The notes: generated by a model not told the origin, from the sequence alone. A stretch of DNA of 64,000 nucleotides from Epiperipatus broadwayi (GCA_028023455.1 JAQFVV010006336.1:1690224-1754223), one strand, 5' to 3'. Positions 1 through 10,945 are shown, counted from the first letter of the stretch. A program made the numbers and translations.

Positions 1-95
1 TTCTGTTGTCTTTATATTAACAGTTGATAAAGATTGTCAGTGTAACAATTGAAAGTACTTCTGGTAAAGAATATATTATTTAATTTTGAATACTG

Positions 96-137
<42 letters not shown>

Positions 138-169
138 TATTAATCAATGTCTGTATTCCAATTATAATA
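1..169. other. AT-rich flank with TA microsatellite
   Basis: No gene is visible. A (TA)n run lies at about 99-134. Positions 47-62 resemble the motif TTGAAAGTACTTCT, which also occurs inside both arms of the neighbouring Penelope-like element (about 245-262 inverted and 2538-2552 direct). This may be a fragment of an older copy of that element, but the match is short. Confidence 0.5.
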
Positions 170-344
170 AAATATATATAACTATTCAAAACAATACAAT
201 AATTAATACAGTAACAATATTTTAAACAAATATATACCAATTTAATAGAAGTACTTTCAACTATCTATGTAGTCGTTGTCAACTAGACTCAAATTGTATT
301 AGAAAAAACCGTTACAAATGTAAACAAAAGCAATACGTCATACA

Positions 345-1829
345 TCAATTTTCCCACAATTCATTAATTTTTATATTGGCTGTCTGTCTATTTATCAACT
401 GTTGCTTTTCACTTTTTATTAACATAGCCTCTTTAATTTTGCGTTTATTATTATTTCTTTCAATACACAGAATTTTAACTTTATTAAAATCAAAATCAAA
501 ACCATAATTACATGTTACATTATGATCAAAAAATACTGATGGTGATACATCATCATTTCTAACATTCTCTTGTCTTGATTTTTGCACTCGTTTATATAAT
601 AACAAATGCTCCCTTGATCTTTTCTCCAATGTACATCGAGATTCCCCAATATATGCCTTTCCACAAAAACATAGCCATTTATATATTGCACAACTTTGAT
701 TTAAAATACCACACCTATTTTTTGAATTATTTATTAATCTATTTAAATTAGGAGTAGTATAAAATGCAACTCGACATATATTTTTATATATCTGTTTTAT
801 AAATTTAACCTGTTCATTACAAATAAATGGTATTGATATCCAAGTATATTTTATTTTATCAATATCTATAGCATCTAAAATATTTCTATTATTATTAAAC
901 TTAGTAACAATATTATAAATTAATTTATGATCATATCCAACATTTAACAAATCCATAATAAATACATTTATGTTACTTATTTTATCAGAACTATATTTAC
1001 ATAATTTATTATTCCTAAATAAAAATGATTTTAAACTGGATAATTTATGTGCAATTGGCACATTTGAATACCAAGGAATATATCCTCTTTTTTCAATATC
1101 TTTTATTACCATACAATAATCTAATTTATTTTTATTACGTGTAACTTTAATATCTAAATACTGAATTGACTTTTTTTCTTCAAAAGATTTACTCCATTTT
1201 AAACCTTCTAAACTATTTAATTCATTGAATAATACATTTATAATATCTAAACTTCCACAAACGAAAACATCATCAACATACCTGTAATAAATTTTAATAC
1301 CTTGGCAATATATATTAGTATTAAGAATTATATCTTCATATCTTGATACCACAAAACTACATATTTGTGAAACTACAGGAAGTCCCATAGGCCATCCATA
1401 ATCCATTTTATAATAATTTTCATTAAATATAGCATATATATTTTTATCAATAAAATATAATACATCATTTACAAATTTTACTTTTTTAACATCAACTTTT
1501 TTTAACCTTAAAGCATCTAATATAATTTTTATAGATTTTAATCTATCTATTGAACCGTACATCTCACATATATCAAATGTACAAATACTATCATTATTAT
1601 TAATATTAATATTTTGAATTTTCTTTACAAAATCAAACGATGAATTAATAGTATATTTTCCAAATCCAAGAACATCTTTTAATAATGTTTCTATAAATCT
1701 ACAGGTTTCATAGTAAAATGATCCGCCAAAGTCAATCATTAATCTTAAAGATTTATCTTGTTTATGTAGTTTAATATTATTTAGGAATAATAAATTATGT
1801 AAATATAGTTCTGATAAAATAAGTAACAT
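345..1829 (-). CDS. Penelope-like reverse transcriptase / GIY-YIG endonuclease (5'-truncated, chimeric start)
   Basis: An open 494-aa frame. RT motifs seen: an RT2-like stretch with LRLMIDFGG (residues 28-36), motif A with FDIC (catalytic D86), motif B GWPMGLPVV (145-153), motif C YRYVDDVFV with YVDD at 184-187, and motif D/E around KKSIQYLDI (219-227). The C-terminal GIY-YIG nuclease has AIY (381-383), YIGES (393-397), RSREH (404-408) and a probable catalytic Glu in KEAMLI (E467). PLE proteins copy RNA into DNA and nick target DNA with this nuclease. The frame lacks RT1 and the N-terminal region. Residues 1-18 are read from the antisense of the inverted arm, so the ATG at 1829 is probably fortuitous and the natural start is lost. 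No frameshift interrupts the rest, which suggests a young copy. Whether it is expressed is unknown. Confidence 0.9.
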   Translation of the reverse strand: MLLILSELYLHNLLFLNNIKLHKQDKSLRLMIDFGGSFYYETCRFIETLLKDVLGFGKYTINSSFDFVKKIQNININNNDSICTFDICEMYGSIDRLKSIKIILDALRLKKVDVKKVKFVNDVLYFIDKNIYAIFNENYYKMDYGWPMGLPVVSQICSFVVSRYEDIILNTNIYCQGIKIYYRYVDDVFVCGSLDIINVLFNELNSLEGLKWSKSFEEKKSIQYLDIKVTRNKNKLDYCMVIKDIEKRGYIPWYSNVPIAHKLSSLKSFLFRNNKLCKYSSDKISNINVFIMDLLNVGYDHKLIYNIVTKFNNNRNILDAIDIDKIKYTWISIPFICNEQVKFIKQIYKNICRVAFYTTPNLNRLINNSKNRCGILNQSCAIYKWLCFCGKAYIGESRCTLEKRSREHLLLYKRVQKSRQENVRNDDVSPSVFFDHNVTCNYGFDFDFNKVKILCIERNNNKRKIKEAMLIKSEKQQLINRQTANIKINELWEN

Positions 1830-1842
1830 AAATGTATTTATT

Positions 1843-2454
1843 ATGGATTTGTTAAATGTTGGATATGATCATAAATTAATTTATAATATTGTTACTAAGT
1901 TTAATAATAATAGAAATATTTTAGATGCTATAGATATTGATAAAATAAAATATACTTGGATATCAATACCATTTATTTGTAATGAACAGGTTAAATTTAT
2001 AAAACAGATATATAAAAATATATGTCGAGTTGCATTTTATACTACTCCTAATTTAAATAGATTAATAAATAATTCAAAAAATAGGTGTGGTATTTTAAAT
2101 CAAAGTTGTGCAATATATAAATGGCTATGTTTTTGTGGAAAGGCATATATTGGGGAATCTCGATGTACATTGGAGAAAAGATCAAGGGAGCATTTGTTAT
2201 TATATAAACGAGTGCAAAAATCAAGACAAGAGAATGTTAGAAATGATGATGTATCACCATCAGTATTTTTTGATCATAATGTAACATGTAATTATGGTTT
2301 TGATTTTGATTTTAATAAAGTTAAAATTCTGTGTATTGAAAGAAATAATAATAAACGCAAAATTAAAGAAGCTATGTTAATAAAAAGTGAAAAGCAACAG
2401 TTGATAAATAGACAGACAGCCAATATAAAAATTAATGAATTGTGGGAAAATTGA
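1843..2454 (+). pseudogene. Inverted partial copy: GIY-YIG endonuclease half of PLE-A
   Basis: A 203-aa open frame whose translation is identical to residues 292-494 of the minus-strand PLE protein next to it. It contains the post-RT linker, AIY...YIGES, RSREH and the conserved KEAMLI stretch, and ends with the same NELWEN terminus. The RT palm is missing, because the arm begins at about 1777, inside the codons after the RT. The first in-frame ATG is at 1843. Sense sequence of the same protein continues upstream to the junction, so this is a 5'-truncated copy and not a separate gene. It lies head-to-head with the larger copy. A transcript reading through both arms would fold into a long hairpin. 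Confidence 0.85.
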
Positions 2455-2634
2455 TGTATGACGTATTGCTTTTGTTTACATTTGTAACGGTTTTTTCTAA
2501 TACAATTTGAGTCTAGTTGACAACGACTACATAGATAGTTGAAAGTACTTCTATTAAATTGGTATATATTTGTTTAAAATATTGTTACTGTATTAATTAT
2601 TGTATTGTTTTGAATAATTATATATATATATATA

Positions 2635-2643
2635 TCTATGCCA

Positions 2644-2679
<36 letters not shown>

Positions 2680-2688
2680 TGGCATAGA
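2635..2688. repeat. TA-cored perfect palindrome between the two PLEs
   Basis: TCTATGCCATGA (2635-2646), about 30 bp of TA repeats, then the exact reverse complement TCATGGCATAGA (2677-2688). A further (TA)n run immediately precedes it (about 2619-2634) and belongs to the end of the PLE-A arm. It can extrude as a cruciform. The loci at 14.4 kb and 26.4 kb share this organisation but have different stems. Confidence 0.9.
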
Positions 2689-2689
2689 G

Positions 2690-3733
2690 AACCATTCTTC
2701 TTTATTTCATTTGAAACATCTAAGAATGGAAGTTGGTTATTATTTTTTACTTCCATAGTCAATTTGATGTTGTTGTAAAAAGAATTTAAGAAAATTAAAA
2801 ATTCACCAAGAACATGCTTACCATGAAGCCAAATGAGAAAGGTATCACCAACATATCTCAGTCATACAGATAGATGGTTTTGTAAATGCTGATATAATTT
2901 TTTTTTCATGTTCTCCATAAAAATAGAAGCCAATGCTGGAGAAATTGGTGAACATATAGTTAAACCTGATGTTTGTTTATACATCTGACCATCAGAAACA
3001 AAAATGTATTTAATAAGCAGTATATAATCAAACTCACAATAAAATCAGGTAATTGAATAATTTTCTTCCTTTACAGGTACATGAATAAAAGCTAAAACAA
3101 TATCAAAACTTACCAAAATATCATTTTTATTTAATTTAATATCTCAGATAAGCTCAAGAAAATGATTTGTATTCATAACATAATATGACCTTTCTGTTAA
3201 ACATGGCTGTAGAAAAGAAGATACAAAACAATTTAATGTCTGTATTGGTGAACCAACTGCACTTACAGTCCATCTCAATGGAATATCTGTTTTGAGAATT
3301 TATGGCAAATTATAGAACTTTGGATAAAAAGATTTTTCTTTAGTTGTAAGAAAGATCATAATTTTTAAATCTAAATTAGTAGCATAAATTAATGCTTTCA
3401 TTTTCTTTTCAAGAAATGTCATAGTATCTTTATAAATTTTTTATAAATGTTTTCACTTAATAAATTATGTATTTTGTTGTAATAATCACTAGTATTCAAA
3501 ATTATTGTTGTATTACCATTATCTAATGGAAGAATAGTAATAGATTTATCATTTTTTAAAACAAAACTTTTCTTTCATTGACAGATAAATTACTTTTAGG
3601 TGGTTTTGCTTTATTTAAAATATTGTATATTTTTTTCTCATTATGTCTGCCTCATGCAAAGTATTTTTGATAAAGTATTTTTCACTTTATAAATAATATC
3701 CTCAAAAGGTAAGTGTGATGGTGAAATAGCAAA
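2690..3733 (-). pseudogene. Penelope-like element B, decayed minus-strand arm (RT region)
   Basis: Broken coding sequence of a second, classical Penelope-like RT, reading right to left. Pieces recognised in order: ILPLDNGNTTIIL (about 3496-3540), FYPKFYNLP (about 3305-3335), motif A LVSFDIVLAFIHVPVKE (about 3070-3120), motif B GLTICSPISPALASIFMEN (about 2907-2966), motif C RYVGDTFLIW (about 2830-2860), and motif D MEVKNNNQLPFLDV (about 2715-2760). In motif C the first catalytic Asp of YVDD has become Gly. Several stops and frameshifts interrupt it, and the arm ends before the endonuclease. It is the inverted partner of the plus-strand copy that starts at about 3778. Its sequence differs clearly from PLE-A, so it is another PLE lineage. 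Confidence 0.85.
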
Positions 3734-4830
3734 TATCTTTGGATAGTGAACTGAAAGTTCGTAATAAAAGTTTTAATTTTGCTATTTCACCTTCAAAATT
3801 ACAGTTTGAGAATATTATTTGTAAAGTGGAAAATACTTTATCAAAAATATCTTGCCCAGAAGCAGACATAATGAGAGGGAAAATATAAGATATTCTAAAT
3901 AAAGCAAACCTACCTAAAAGTAATTTATTTGTTGATTAAAAAAAAAGCTTTGTTTAAATTTTTAAAAATGATAAATAAATTACTATTCTTCCAGCAGATA
4001 AGGATAATACTACAATGATTTTGAATACAATGATTATTAAAAAAATATATATAATTTATTAAAAGATAACATTTATAAAAAAATATACAGAAATTCTACC
4101 ACATATCTTGAAAATAAAATAAAAGCATTACTTTATACTACTGATTCAGATTTAAAAACTAAGATCTTTCTTACACTTAGAGAAAAATCTTATTTTTATC
4201 CAAAGTTATACAGTTTGCCAATAATCCACAAACCAGATATTCCATTAAGACCGATTTGTAAATGCAGTTGATTCACCAACACATTTACTAGCTTGTTTCC
4301 TATCTTTTTTTCTACAGCCACGTTTAACAGACATGTCATCCTATGTTAATAATGAAAATTATTTACTGAGCTTATTCAAGATATTAAATTAAATAAAAAT
4401 GATATTTTGATAAGTTTTAATATTGTTTCACTTTTTACTAGTGTACCAGTTGAAATTTTGAAAAATATTCAATTGCCTGATTTTGCTATGAGTTTGATTG
4501 AATACTGGTTATTAAATAGTTTTTTTTTATTTTTTGATTGTCAGATGTATAAAAAAATCACCAAATTTAGCTATGGGTTTATCAATTTTTCCAAAATTGG
4601 CTTTTATTTTTATGGCGAACTTAGAAAAGAAAATTTTGATATTAGCATTTAAAAAATCATTTATATGACTGAGGTGTGTTCATGATATCTTTGTTATTTG
4701 GCTTTAGAATAAGCATATTCTTGGTGATTTTAATTTTTTAAAATTCTTTTTACAATGTCAAATTTATTATGGAAGTAGAAAATAATAACCTATCTTTATT
4801 CTCAGATGTTTTATTTGAAATAAAGAAGGA
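2690..4830. repeat. Diverged about 1-kb inverted repeat joining the two arms of PLE-B
   Basis: GTGAAATAGCAAA (3721-3733) pairs with TTTGCTATTTCAC (3778-3790), leaving a 44-bp central spacer. From there homologous RT motifs run outwards on both strands, to motif D at about 2715 on the minus strand and about 4769 on the plus strand. The arms are considerably diverged and carry different stops, so this inversion is much older than the one in PLE-A. Confidence 0.85.
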
Positions 4831-5407
4831 TGTTTCAGTTAACCCAAACACAGACTGGGAGATATCTACATTTTCTCATAACTATCTAGCACAATTATTT
4901 TCAGTGGCAATAAAAATGTTAGATAGAACTAAGAGACTTTCTGATGACAGCCATGCTACTAAAAAAATGCTTCTTCATAATGGGTTTGATCACAGGATCA
5001 TTAATAGGGCTTTTTTTATATAATAAAAACAAAGATTCTGATACTTTAAAAATTAAGACTGTTTTACCATATACAAAAGGAGTAACTGATAAAATTGGTA
5101 ATGTTTTAAAAAAAATAATATCCACACAATATATACTACATTTAAAAAAAATAATGAAGTATTTCCACATTCTAAAGAGAAAATTCATTTGGAGTGTCAT
5201 AGTGTATATGAAATTCCATGTGGAGTTTGTTTACATTCATACATTGGACGGACCAATCATAAAATAAACATAAGAAAGAAAGAATACATTTTGGCAATTA
5301 AAAAAAAATCTAATTCATCAGCCATTTATTCACACATTGCATTAATAATTCAAGACACCAATTTTAATAAAACACATATTTTGGCAAAAATTGAACAATA
5401 TGACTAG
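3778..5407 (+). pseudogene. Penelope-like element B, decayed plus-strand copy with RT and GIY-YIG
   Basis: A full-order but broken PLE coding region. The N-terminal region has LNFAISPSKLQFENII. RT1 shows ILPADKDNTTMIL (about 3981-4020). RT2 shows YPKLYSLPIIHKPDIPLRPI (about 4196-4255). Motif A is ISFNIVSLFTSVPVE (4410-4454), where the usual Asp is Asn. Motif C reads RCVHDIFVIW (about 4671-4701) instead of RYVDD. Motif D is MEVENNNLSLFSDV (4769-4810). The thumb/linker includes KKMLLHNGFDHRIIN. The GIY-YIG nuclease is near its consensus: SVYEIPCGVC and SYIGRTNHKI in the frame at 5189-5407. Multiple frameshifts and stops, and substitutions at catalytic Asp positions, mean the RT is dead. The nuclease part is comparatively well kept. 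Confidence 0.88.
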
Positions 5408-5419
5408 AAATTGCTAAGG

Positions 5420-5932
5420 AAGCTATAAATATTCATACTTGTTAAGCACAATGTCAGCATGTAATATTTATATAAAGCTTTAACCTTAGTACATGTGCCA
5501 TGTGAGCTTAATTTTATTACAAAAGAAACCTCTACAAATCTTAACACAAGATTTGACTTTATAAAGATAAGAGTGGCCACACTCTTATCTTCAACCTATT
5601 TTTCAAATTATATAGACAAATCTAAAGCATTTTGATTTGGAAGTGTGAAGCTAATAAATTATTCATTGATTAAGTTCACTAGTTCTGTTACACATTAATG
5701 TTGGCAAAATCTTTCCATTTACAATGAGTCAATATTCAGATCTTATATTTAGAAATATTTTGAATCAATTAAGCACACAATGTGCATGCACTAAGGTTAC
5801 AGCCTTATATAAATATTATGTGCTGAAATTGCACTTAACAAGCTTTAATATTTACAACTTTAAATTGATTCAAAATATTTTTAATATTTAAGATCTGAAT
5901 ATTGACTTGCTGTAAATTGAAAGATTTTCATG
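5420..5932. repeat. Scrambled inverted repeats downstream of PLE-B
   Basis: Segment a (about 5420-5500) is the reverse complement of a' (about 5780-5855); both carry CTAAGGTT/AACCTTAG and TTATATAAATATTA cores. Segment b (about 5703-5770) is the reverse complement of b' (about 5863-5932), sharing AAGATCTGAATATTGAC. The order a-b-a'-b' is not a simple palindrome. The position just after the endonuclease frame suggests PLE 3' non-coding sequence that was duplicated and inverted, but this is an inference. Confidence 0.7.
5564..5591. repeat. Perfect short hairpin
   Basis: AAGATAAGAGTG (5564-5575), a 4-nt spacer GCCA, and CACTCTTATCTT (5580-5591). This is a 12-bp perfect stem lying inside the scrambled PLE-B 3' region. 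PLEs can carry hammerhead ribozymes, but I do not see the conserved CTGATGA...GAA core beside it, so no ribozyme is claimed. Confidence 0.75.
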
Positions 5933-7427
5933 ATCATAATTTTTTTTATATTTTATATTGATATGTTTGAAAAAAAAATATTCAAATTTCTAATACCTAA
6001 GTTATTTTTAGTCATATAATTTTTATATACTTTTAATTTATTAGAAAAATGCACAATACTCAAGTATATGATTGGACTTGATTATCACAATAACAAATGG
6101 GCCTTTGAGTAGTCTGAAAAAATAAATGGAAGTCCTTCTAAATAAATATTATTCATATTAATACCAGAATTTAATATCAACATGATTGCACTTAATAATA
6201 ATAATAATATTTCAAAAGAGGCAATGAGTTCTATATTTAGTATTATTTCCAAATAGTCTAATGAACTGTTATTTCCACATCTATCTAATTGAATCTCTTA
6301 CCATATTGTACTTTTGAATTACTCCTTTCTTCATACTTTTAGTGCTTACAACTCTTTTAAAACAATACTTGGAGAATATCATTTTATGCATATTTAATAT
6401 CCATGACATCTCATGACATTTATGATAGTGGACCATTTATTTTTGAGAATCTTGCAATCTCTTATTAATAAGATTTTTTTAATAATAATTCTAAAACATT
6501 TGATGATGTTACATTTAAAGCTAAACAGACATGTATACTTAGCGGAAAAGTTTCAGTTGCTTATTAAGATGGAGAGAACAAAAAAAAAGAAAAAAGACTT
6601 GATTATATGCTTTTTTCCAGTTAAAAAGAGATCAATTTCTTAACAAAACTTTTTATTATTATCCATCTTTTATACTTCTATACAAATATGTTGAAAATTT
6701 TGCTTTACATGTATAAATACTTGGTTTTCATAATATTTTTTTCAACAACCAACAATCCCTGTTATTTATTTTCATAAGATTTATATATGGAAGGTTAATA
6801 TTCGTAAAAAACATTACATGACTTTCTCAGTTTACTTTTAAAATGATATTTCCAAAAAAGTTATGTTTTTTACTTAGAGTCAATTAATGTAAGCTTGAAT
6901 AATCAATAAACATGAGATATTTTTATTTATATTAGCATTGTCAAAAAAAAGAGCATAAAGACTTACAGTTAGCACAAAAATGTGATCATGAATATATATA
7001 TTTACTGTCCTGGAGTCTGATTTAATTACTATGAAAGCAATATCAGGCTATTAGTCTAAATCCTATAAAGGAATAAAAGATGGCAGTTAAACATATTGCT
7101 TCTAACTTTTATCCTAAATTCTCAGTGATAACTCAAAAACCAGAAATTGAATAGACAATCAGAATAAAGAAAGTAGTACTATAATTTAGCCTGATTAACT
7201 ATGTTATAACTCTGGTGAAAAAAATAACTGCTATTGGTAGAAATTATACAGGATCATAACAGATACTTATTAAATCTTAGAAATATAATGTTTCTGCAAA
7301 GTTGAAATAACATGTAATTAATTCACATTGCATATTTATTTCAGTTCATACTGAGATAGCAGTAACAACTTTTCTATTGTCTTCAAATGTTTTTTTCATT
7401 ATCTGAATCTACACTTTTATTGAAATT
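5933..7427. other. Non-coding AT-rich DNA
   Basis: No homology I can recognise. There are only short stop-bounded frames of low complexity and A/T runs. Confidence 0.5.
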
Positions 7428-7515
7428 AATGGCTTAATGCAATAGTAGAGTGCCAGACTCTCATAGTAACATTTTATGAATTACAGCTCAGTTTCTCTCA
7501 CTTCTGGTGCTTAAA
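7428..7515 (+). mobile_element. tRNA-derived SINE remnant (tentative)
   Basis: TGGCTTAATGCAATAGTAGAG (split around 7430-7450) resembles a tRNA D-arm with A box (consensus TRGYNNARNNGG; 10 of 12 positions match). It is followed by GTGCCAGACTCTCATA, like an anticodon arm, and CAGCTCAGTTTCTC near 7485-7497 as a degraded B box. The order and spacing are tRNA-like and the arms are decayed, so an old tRNA-derived SINE is more likely than a tRNA gene. Confidence 0.4.
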
Positions 7516-9170
7516 TTTTTTTATGATCTCCCAAACATTAAATAATTTTATTACTTTTAATACTTCATCTCATACTGTTTTATATGTAATTGTCAATTTT
7601 CAATTCAGCAATAATTTGTAGTTTATAATTGGTAAAATTGAACCAAAGTTCATGGTTGAACGTCATTTAGCCTCACCATTAATTGATCATTTATCAAATA
7701 TCATAATTAAGTATCAAAAATTATAATATTCACCAGCGCATGCATATGATCAATTTATAAAATGTTTTATCAAACTTGTAAAGCAAAACAAATATGCTGT
7801 TCAAAGGTATTTGTTATAAAGTTCTCTTATACAGTAGTTTAAAATTTCAAAGTAAATACTGCCTTTTACAATGATGCCCAAGACTTAATTAAATTAGCAA
7901 TCAAAATAAAGTTTAAAAAATCTTTCTTATTAACAAAAAAAAAATGGAATGTTAAATTATTAATGAAAAGAATTAATTTTCTTTTATGTAATGAATGCAA
8001 TCAGTTAAATTTTGTAAACATTTAAACAATTTTAGGATTAATTGAAACCTTCGATCATTGTCTTTTTTCTTTCATTAAAATTCAATTACCTGAGAATTAC
8101 AGCTGTTTTCGTCTTGAAGTCAAGATGAAGTTAATTAATTTTATTATTAATGGAAAGTTAAAAAATAAACGTATTAAAAAAAAAAAAAACTTTTAAATGT
8201 TATTGCTACTATGTTTTTAACGCCGCTTTATTACCACGATCACAATCGCATTTCAAATGTTTCCATTTCGTTTTCAAATGACTTGCCCAGAGCAAACTTC
8301 GCAATATATATAAACTAAAAAAAAAAATCATAAAAAATTTATTAAAAATCTAATTAAATAAATAAATAAATTTTGAATTGTATTTTTAAATGATTTTTTT
8401 TTCAATACATATGTTGCAAATGTTTATTTTGATACTTAGTCCAGTTTTAGCATTAAGCATATGCTGCACATAAAATAAATGCTTTAATTACTACCGATGA
8501 TGTATTATTATCTTATCAGAAATTTATAATTTTTTTAAAATTAAAATATCAAAATAACTACTGGTAATACCAAAAATTCTTTCTTTTTCACGATTGACAT
8601 TACAATAATGAGGAAAATATGTTCAAATATATATATATATAACATTTAAAGAAACCAATAACATTTATAAATTGGTTCTATTATTTTGCCCTAATTGTAA
8701 ACACAGTTCTTCTCTTATTCTGCTTAGTGCCATCTATTATAAGTTAAAATAAACAAATGGTTAATAGAAGGTACTACAATTTTATTCCAATCACCAAAAA
8801 AATTTCTGGGAACTACTAATTACCCAAGCTTACAATAGACTAGAATAGACTGAGATGTGCTCTTATTTATAGCACTGCAGCAAATTGAAAAAATCAAGTA
8901 AAGTTGCATTGATACATTACTCACAAATGATTTGTAATTCATTTTGTCCATTAAGATACCTTGACATAAAAAAAAAAACAACAACAACTAAGTTGTCATT
9001 TAATTTTGATATTATTTTAGTGAAGATGATGGGAATATTATGAGATCTTAAAAAAAAGTAGAAAAATTATTGACAAAACTATATATTAAATATGATGCAG
9101 ATGTACCAAACATAATAGTTTTTTATTAGTTCTACACATAATGACCTTTGAATTCAAACCATAAAAAAAA
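7516..9170. other. Non-coding AT-rich DNA
   Basis: No recognisable element. A short region at about 8220-8320 is less AT-biased than its surroundings but has no long open frame. Poly-A/T runs and a small (TA)n at about 8628-8641 are the only patterns. Confidence 0.5.
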
Positions 9171-9174
9171 ACTG

Positions 9175-10945
9175 AATTTAAAAAGAGTTTTAACACACTA
9201 GATCACATCAAAATATTGAGAAAATGAGTTGCTATTATGCTTTGGATTTGTAGATAATGAAAAGGCATTTGATTGTATAAACATTTTTGCAGTCACTAAA
9301 GCATTGTATCATCAAGATATAGATCTGGAATGTTGTCATATTCTGAAGAATATACATCAAAAAGCAACTACAGTTACTAGATTGCATAATGATACTAGTA
9401 AAATTAACATTAATAAAGATGGGTATCCCAGAATGATTCGATTTCCAAAATCTTTTATAGCAATTTCACTGTAAATATTTTATACATAAATTTTCTCATA
9501 TGGAAGATTAGATGTAAAGTATTATTTGATGCAGAGTTGGCTGGTTCTATTGAAGACCTTTTCATAAAGTTACTATATAAAGATAAAGAAAGTGATCTAA
9601 GAACCTACCTGCCTAGCCTCACTGAGCAAACATAGAGTCAATTAAATATTTAGCAATGACCATGTGCATAATTTATTCATGACACTCAATCTTTACATGC
9701 CATGGGATTTATCTGCCAACTTAGATTATGCCTGATAAGTAACATAACATAAAATTTTACTTTTATCCCTATACTCATCATTTAGTTTAATAACAATTCA
9801 GTCTTTTAACATGTCTTGATGTAATCCACACTCATGCCATAATTATAACTAATGGTTTTTGGTTTACAATGATAAGGTATTTGCACAATGAATGTTTAGT
9901 TTTAAAATACAGTGTTATATTATGGATTAAATGAGTTTTTATCATTAAAAATGTGAGATGTTGAAAGTTACTCACTTTATATTATCACTTGTTAATATAC
10001 ATTGCTCATCACTTATTCAATTTAATATATGTTATTTGTTAAACAAACATGATTTCACAATTTAATTTATACAATGCTCTGGTATTCAATCTCATTATTA
10101 GTCCACTGCTTATTAATGTTTAAATTTTTTGTGGTTCATACTTACCAATAGTACAAGACTGATCAAACCTGATTGTAAACAAGAACTCTATATTACAATG
10201 TATATTTAACTTTTTGTGCAAATAAATATTATTTTGAAAAAAAAAAATAAAACCTAAGGAAATAAAAATAAATAGTTACTTAATCTTCTAAATTTTAAAG
10301 TATATTGTTGTTTTAGCAAATAATACTTTACAGAATAAGTAAAGGCTACAGTAATGTTCAAAATTTTATTTTCACAGATTAAAATAATTGTTAATCACCA
10401 ATTGGAAAAAAATTAAAACTAAATATTACAGATACCTTTATCAGATTATTAATACAGATAAAACATAATGAATGACATTAATCATAGAATTAAACTGGGA
10501 TGGAGAACTTTTAATAAAATTAATATTAAAAGCAAAATACCTACATCTTTGAAATAGCTTTTTTAATGGATGTGTTTTCAGATTTTTACATATAAATTTG
10601 AGACTTGGATACTTAATAGAAAAGCAATAGAGGAACTTCACACCAGAGAATAAAGTATAAGAATTGTATGTTGGCATCATTGAAAAAATTAAAAGGCTGA
10701 AATGCAGTTGCTCTGGACATATTGCTAGAAGAGATGATAATAGGTGAACAGTTAAAGTCTTAAGTTGGTTTCCATGGGATTGCAAAAGATCTAGTAAGAA
10801 ATCATGTTTGAGATGGATGAATGAGATAAGGAAAATTACTGGAATAATATGGAGAAGAAAAGCTATGGATGAAGAAACTAGATTAACCTTGGAGAGATCT
10901 ACATTTTGTAGTGGATCAGTAATGTTTAAAATTGGTGACGAACTG
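9175..10945 (+). pseudogene. RTE-like LINE relic, RT to C-terminus
   Basis: A decayed non-LTR retrotransposon. LDHIKILRK (about 9200-9225) leads into RT motif A with FVDNEKAFDCI (about 9247-9280), then HILKNIHQKATTVTRLHNDT (about 9337-9395). A frameshift follows; in the next frame SQNDSISKIF matches the family's RQGDTISPKLF motif B (about 9428-9465). A weak motif C, LSANLDYA, is near 9708-9735. The C-terminal part is seen at about 10440-10940: QIINTD, a FETWILNR-like stretch, and an HIARRDDNR equivalent (about 10716-10745), ending in GGATCAGTAATG. The order matches the LINE at 62.7-63.7 kb. Many stops make it inactive. No endonuclease domain is visible upstream, so it was probably 5'-truncated on insertion. 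Confidence 0.8.

Larger units (their letters stand above)
170..2629. mobile_element. Penelope-like element A, head-to-head inverted pair
   Basis: This is a large inverted repeat. The arm at about 170-1022 is the reverse complement of the arm at about 1777-2629 (paired positions sum to 2799), and 754 bp of unique sequence (1023-1776) separates them. I found only isolated mismatches, such as one near 182/2617. The left arm plus the centre encode an RT and GIY-YIG endonuclease on the minus strand. The right arm encodes only the endonuclease half on the plus strand. Both outer ends run into (TA)n. Penelope-like elements are known for 5'-truncated copies joined in inverted or tandem orientation, and this fits that architecture. 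The near identity of the arms implies a recent event or gene conversion between them. Confidence 0.9.

Noticed and set aside
4939-4950. CTGATGA word as a possible hammerhead ribozyme core
   Set aside because: It lies in PLE-B coding sequence, and no matching GAA box and stems are seen in order.
4944-5267. Overlapping frames on both strands around the PLE-B linker and endonuclease
   Set aside because: They are frameshifted pieces and antisense shadows of one decayed PLE protein, not separate genes.
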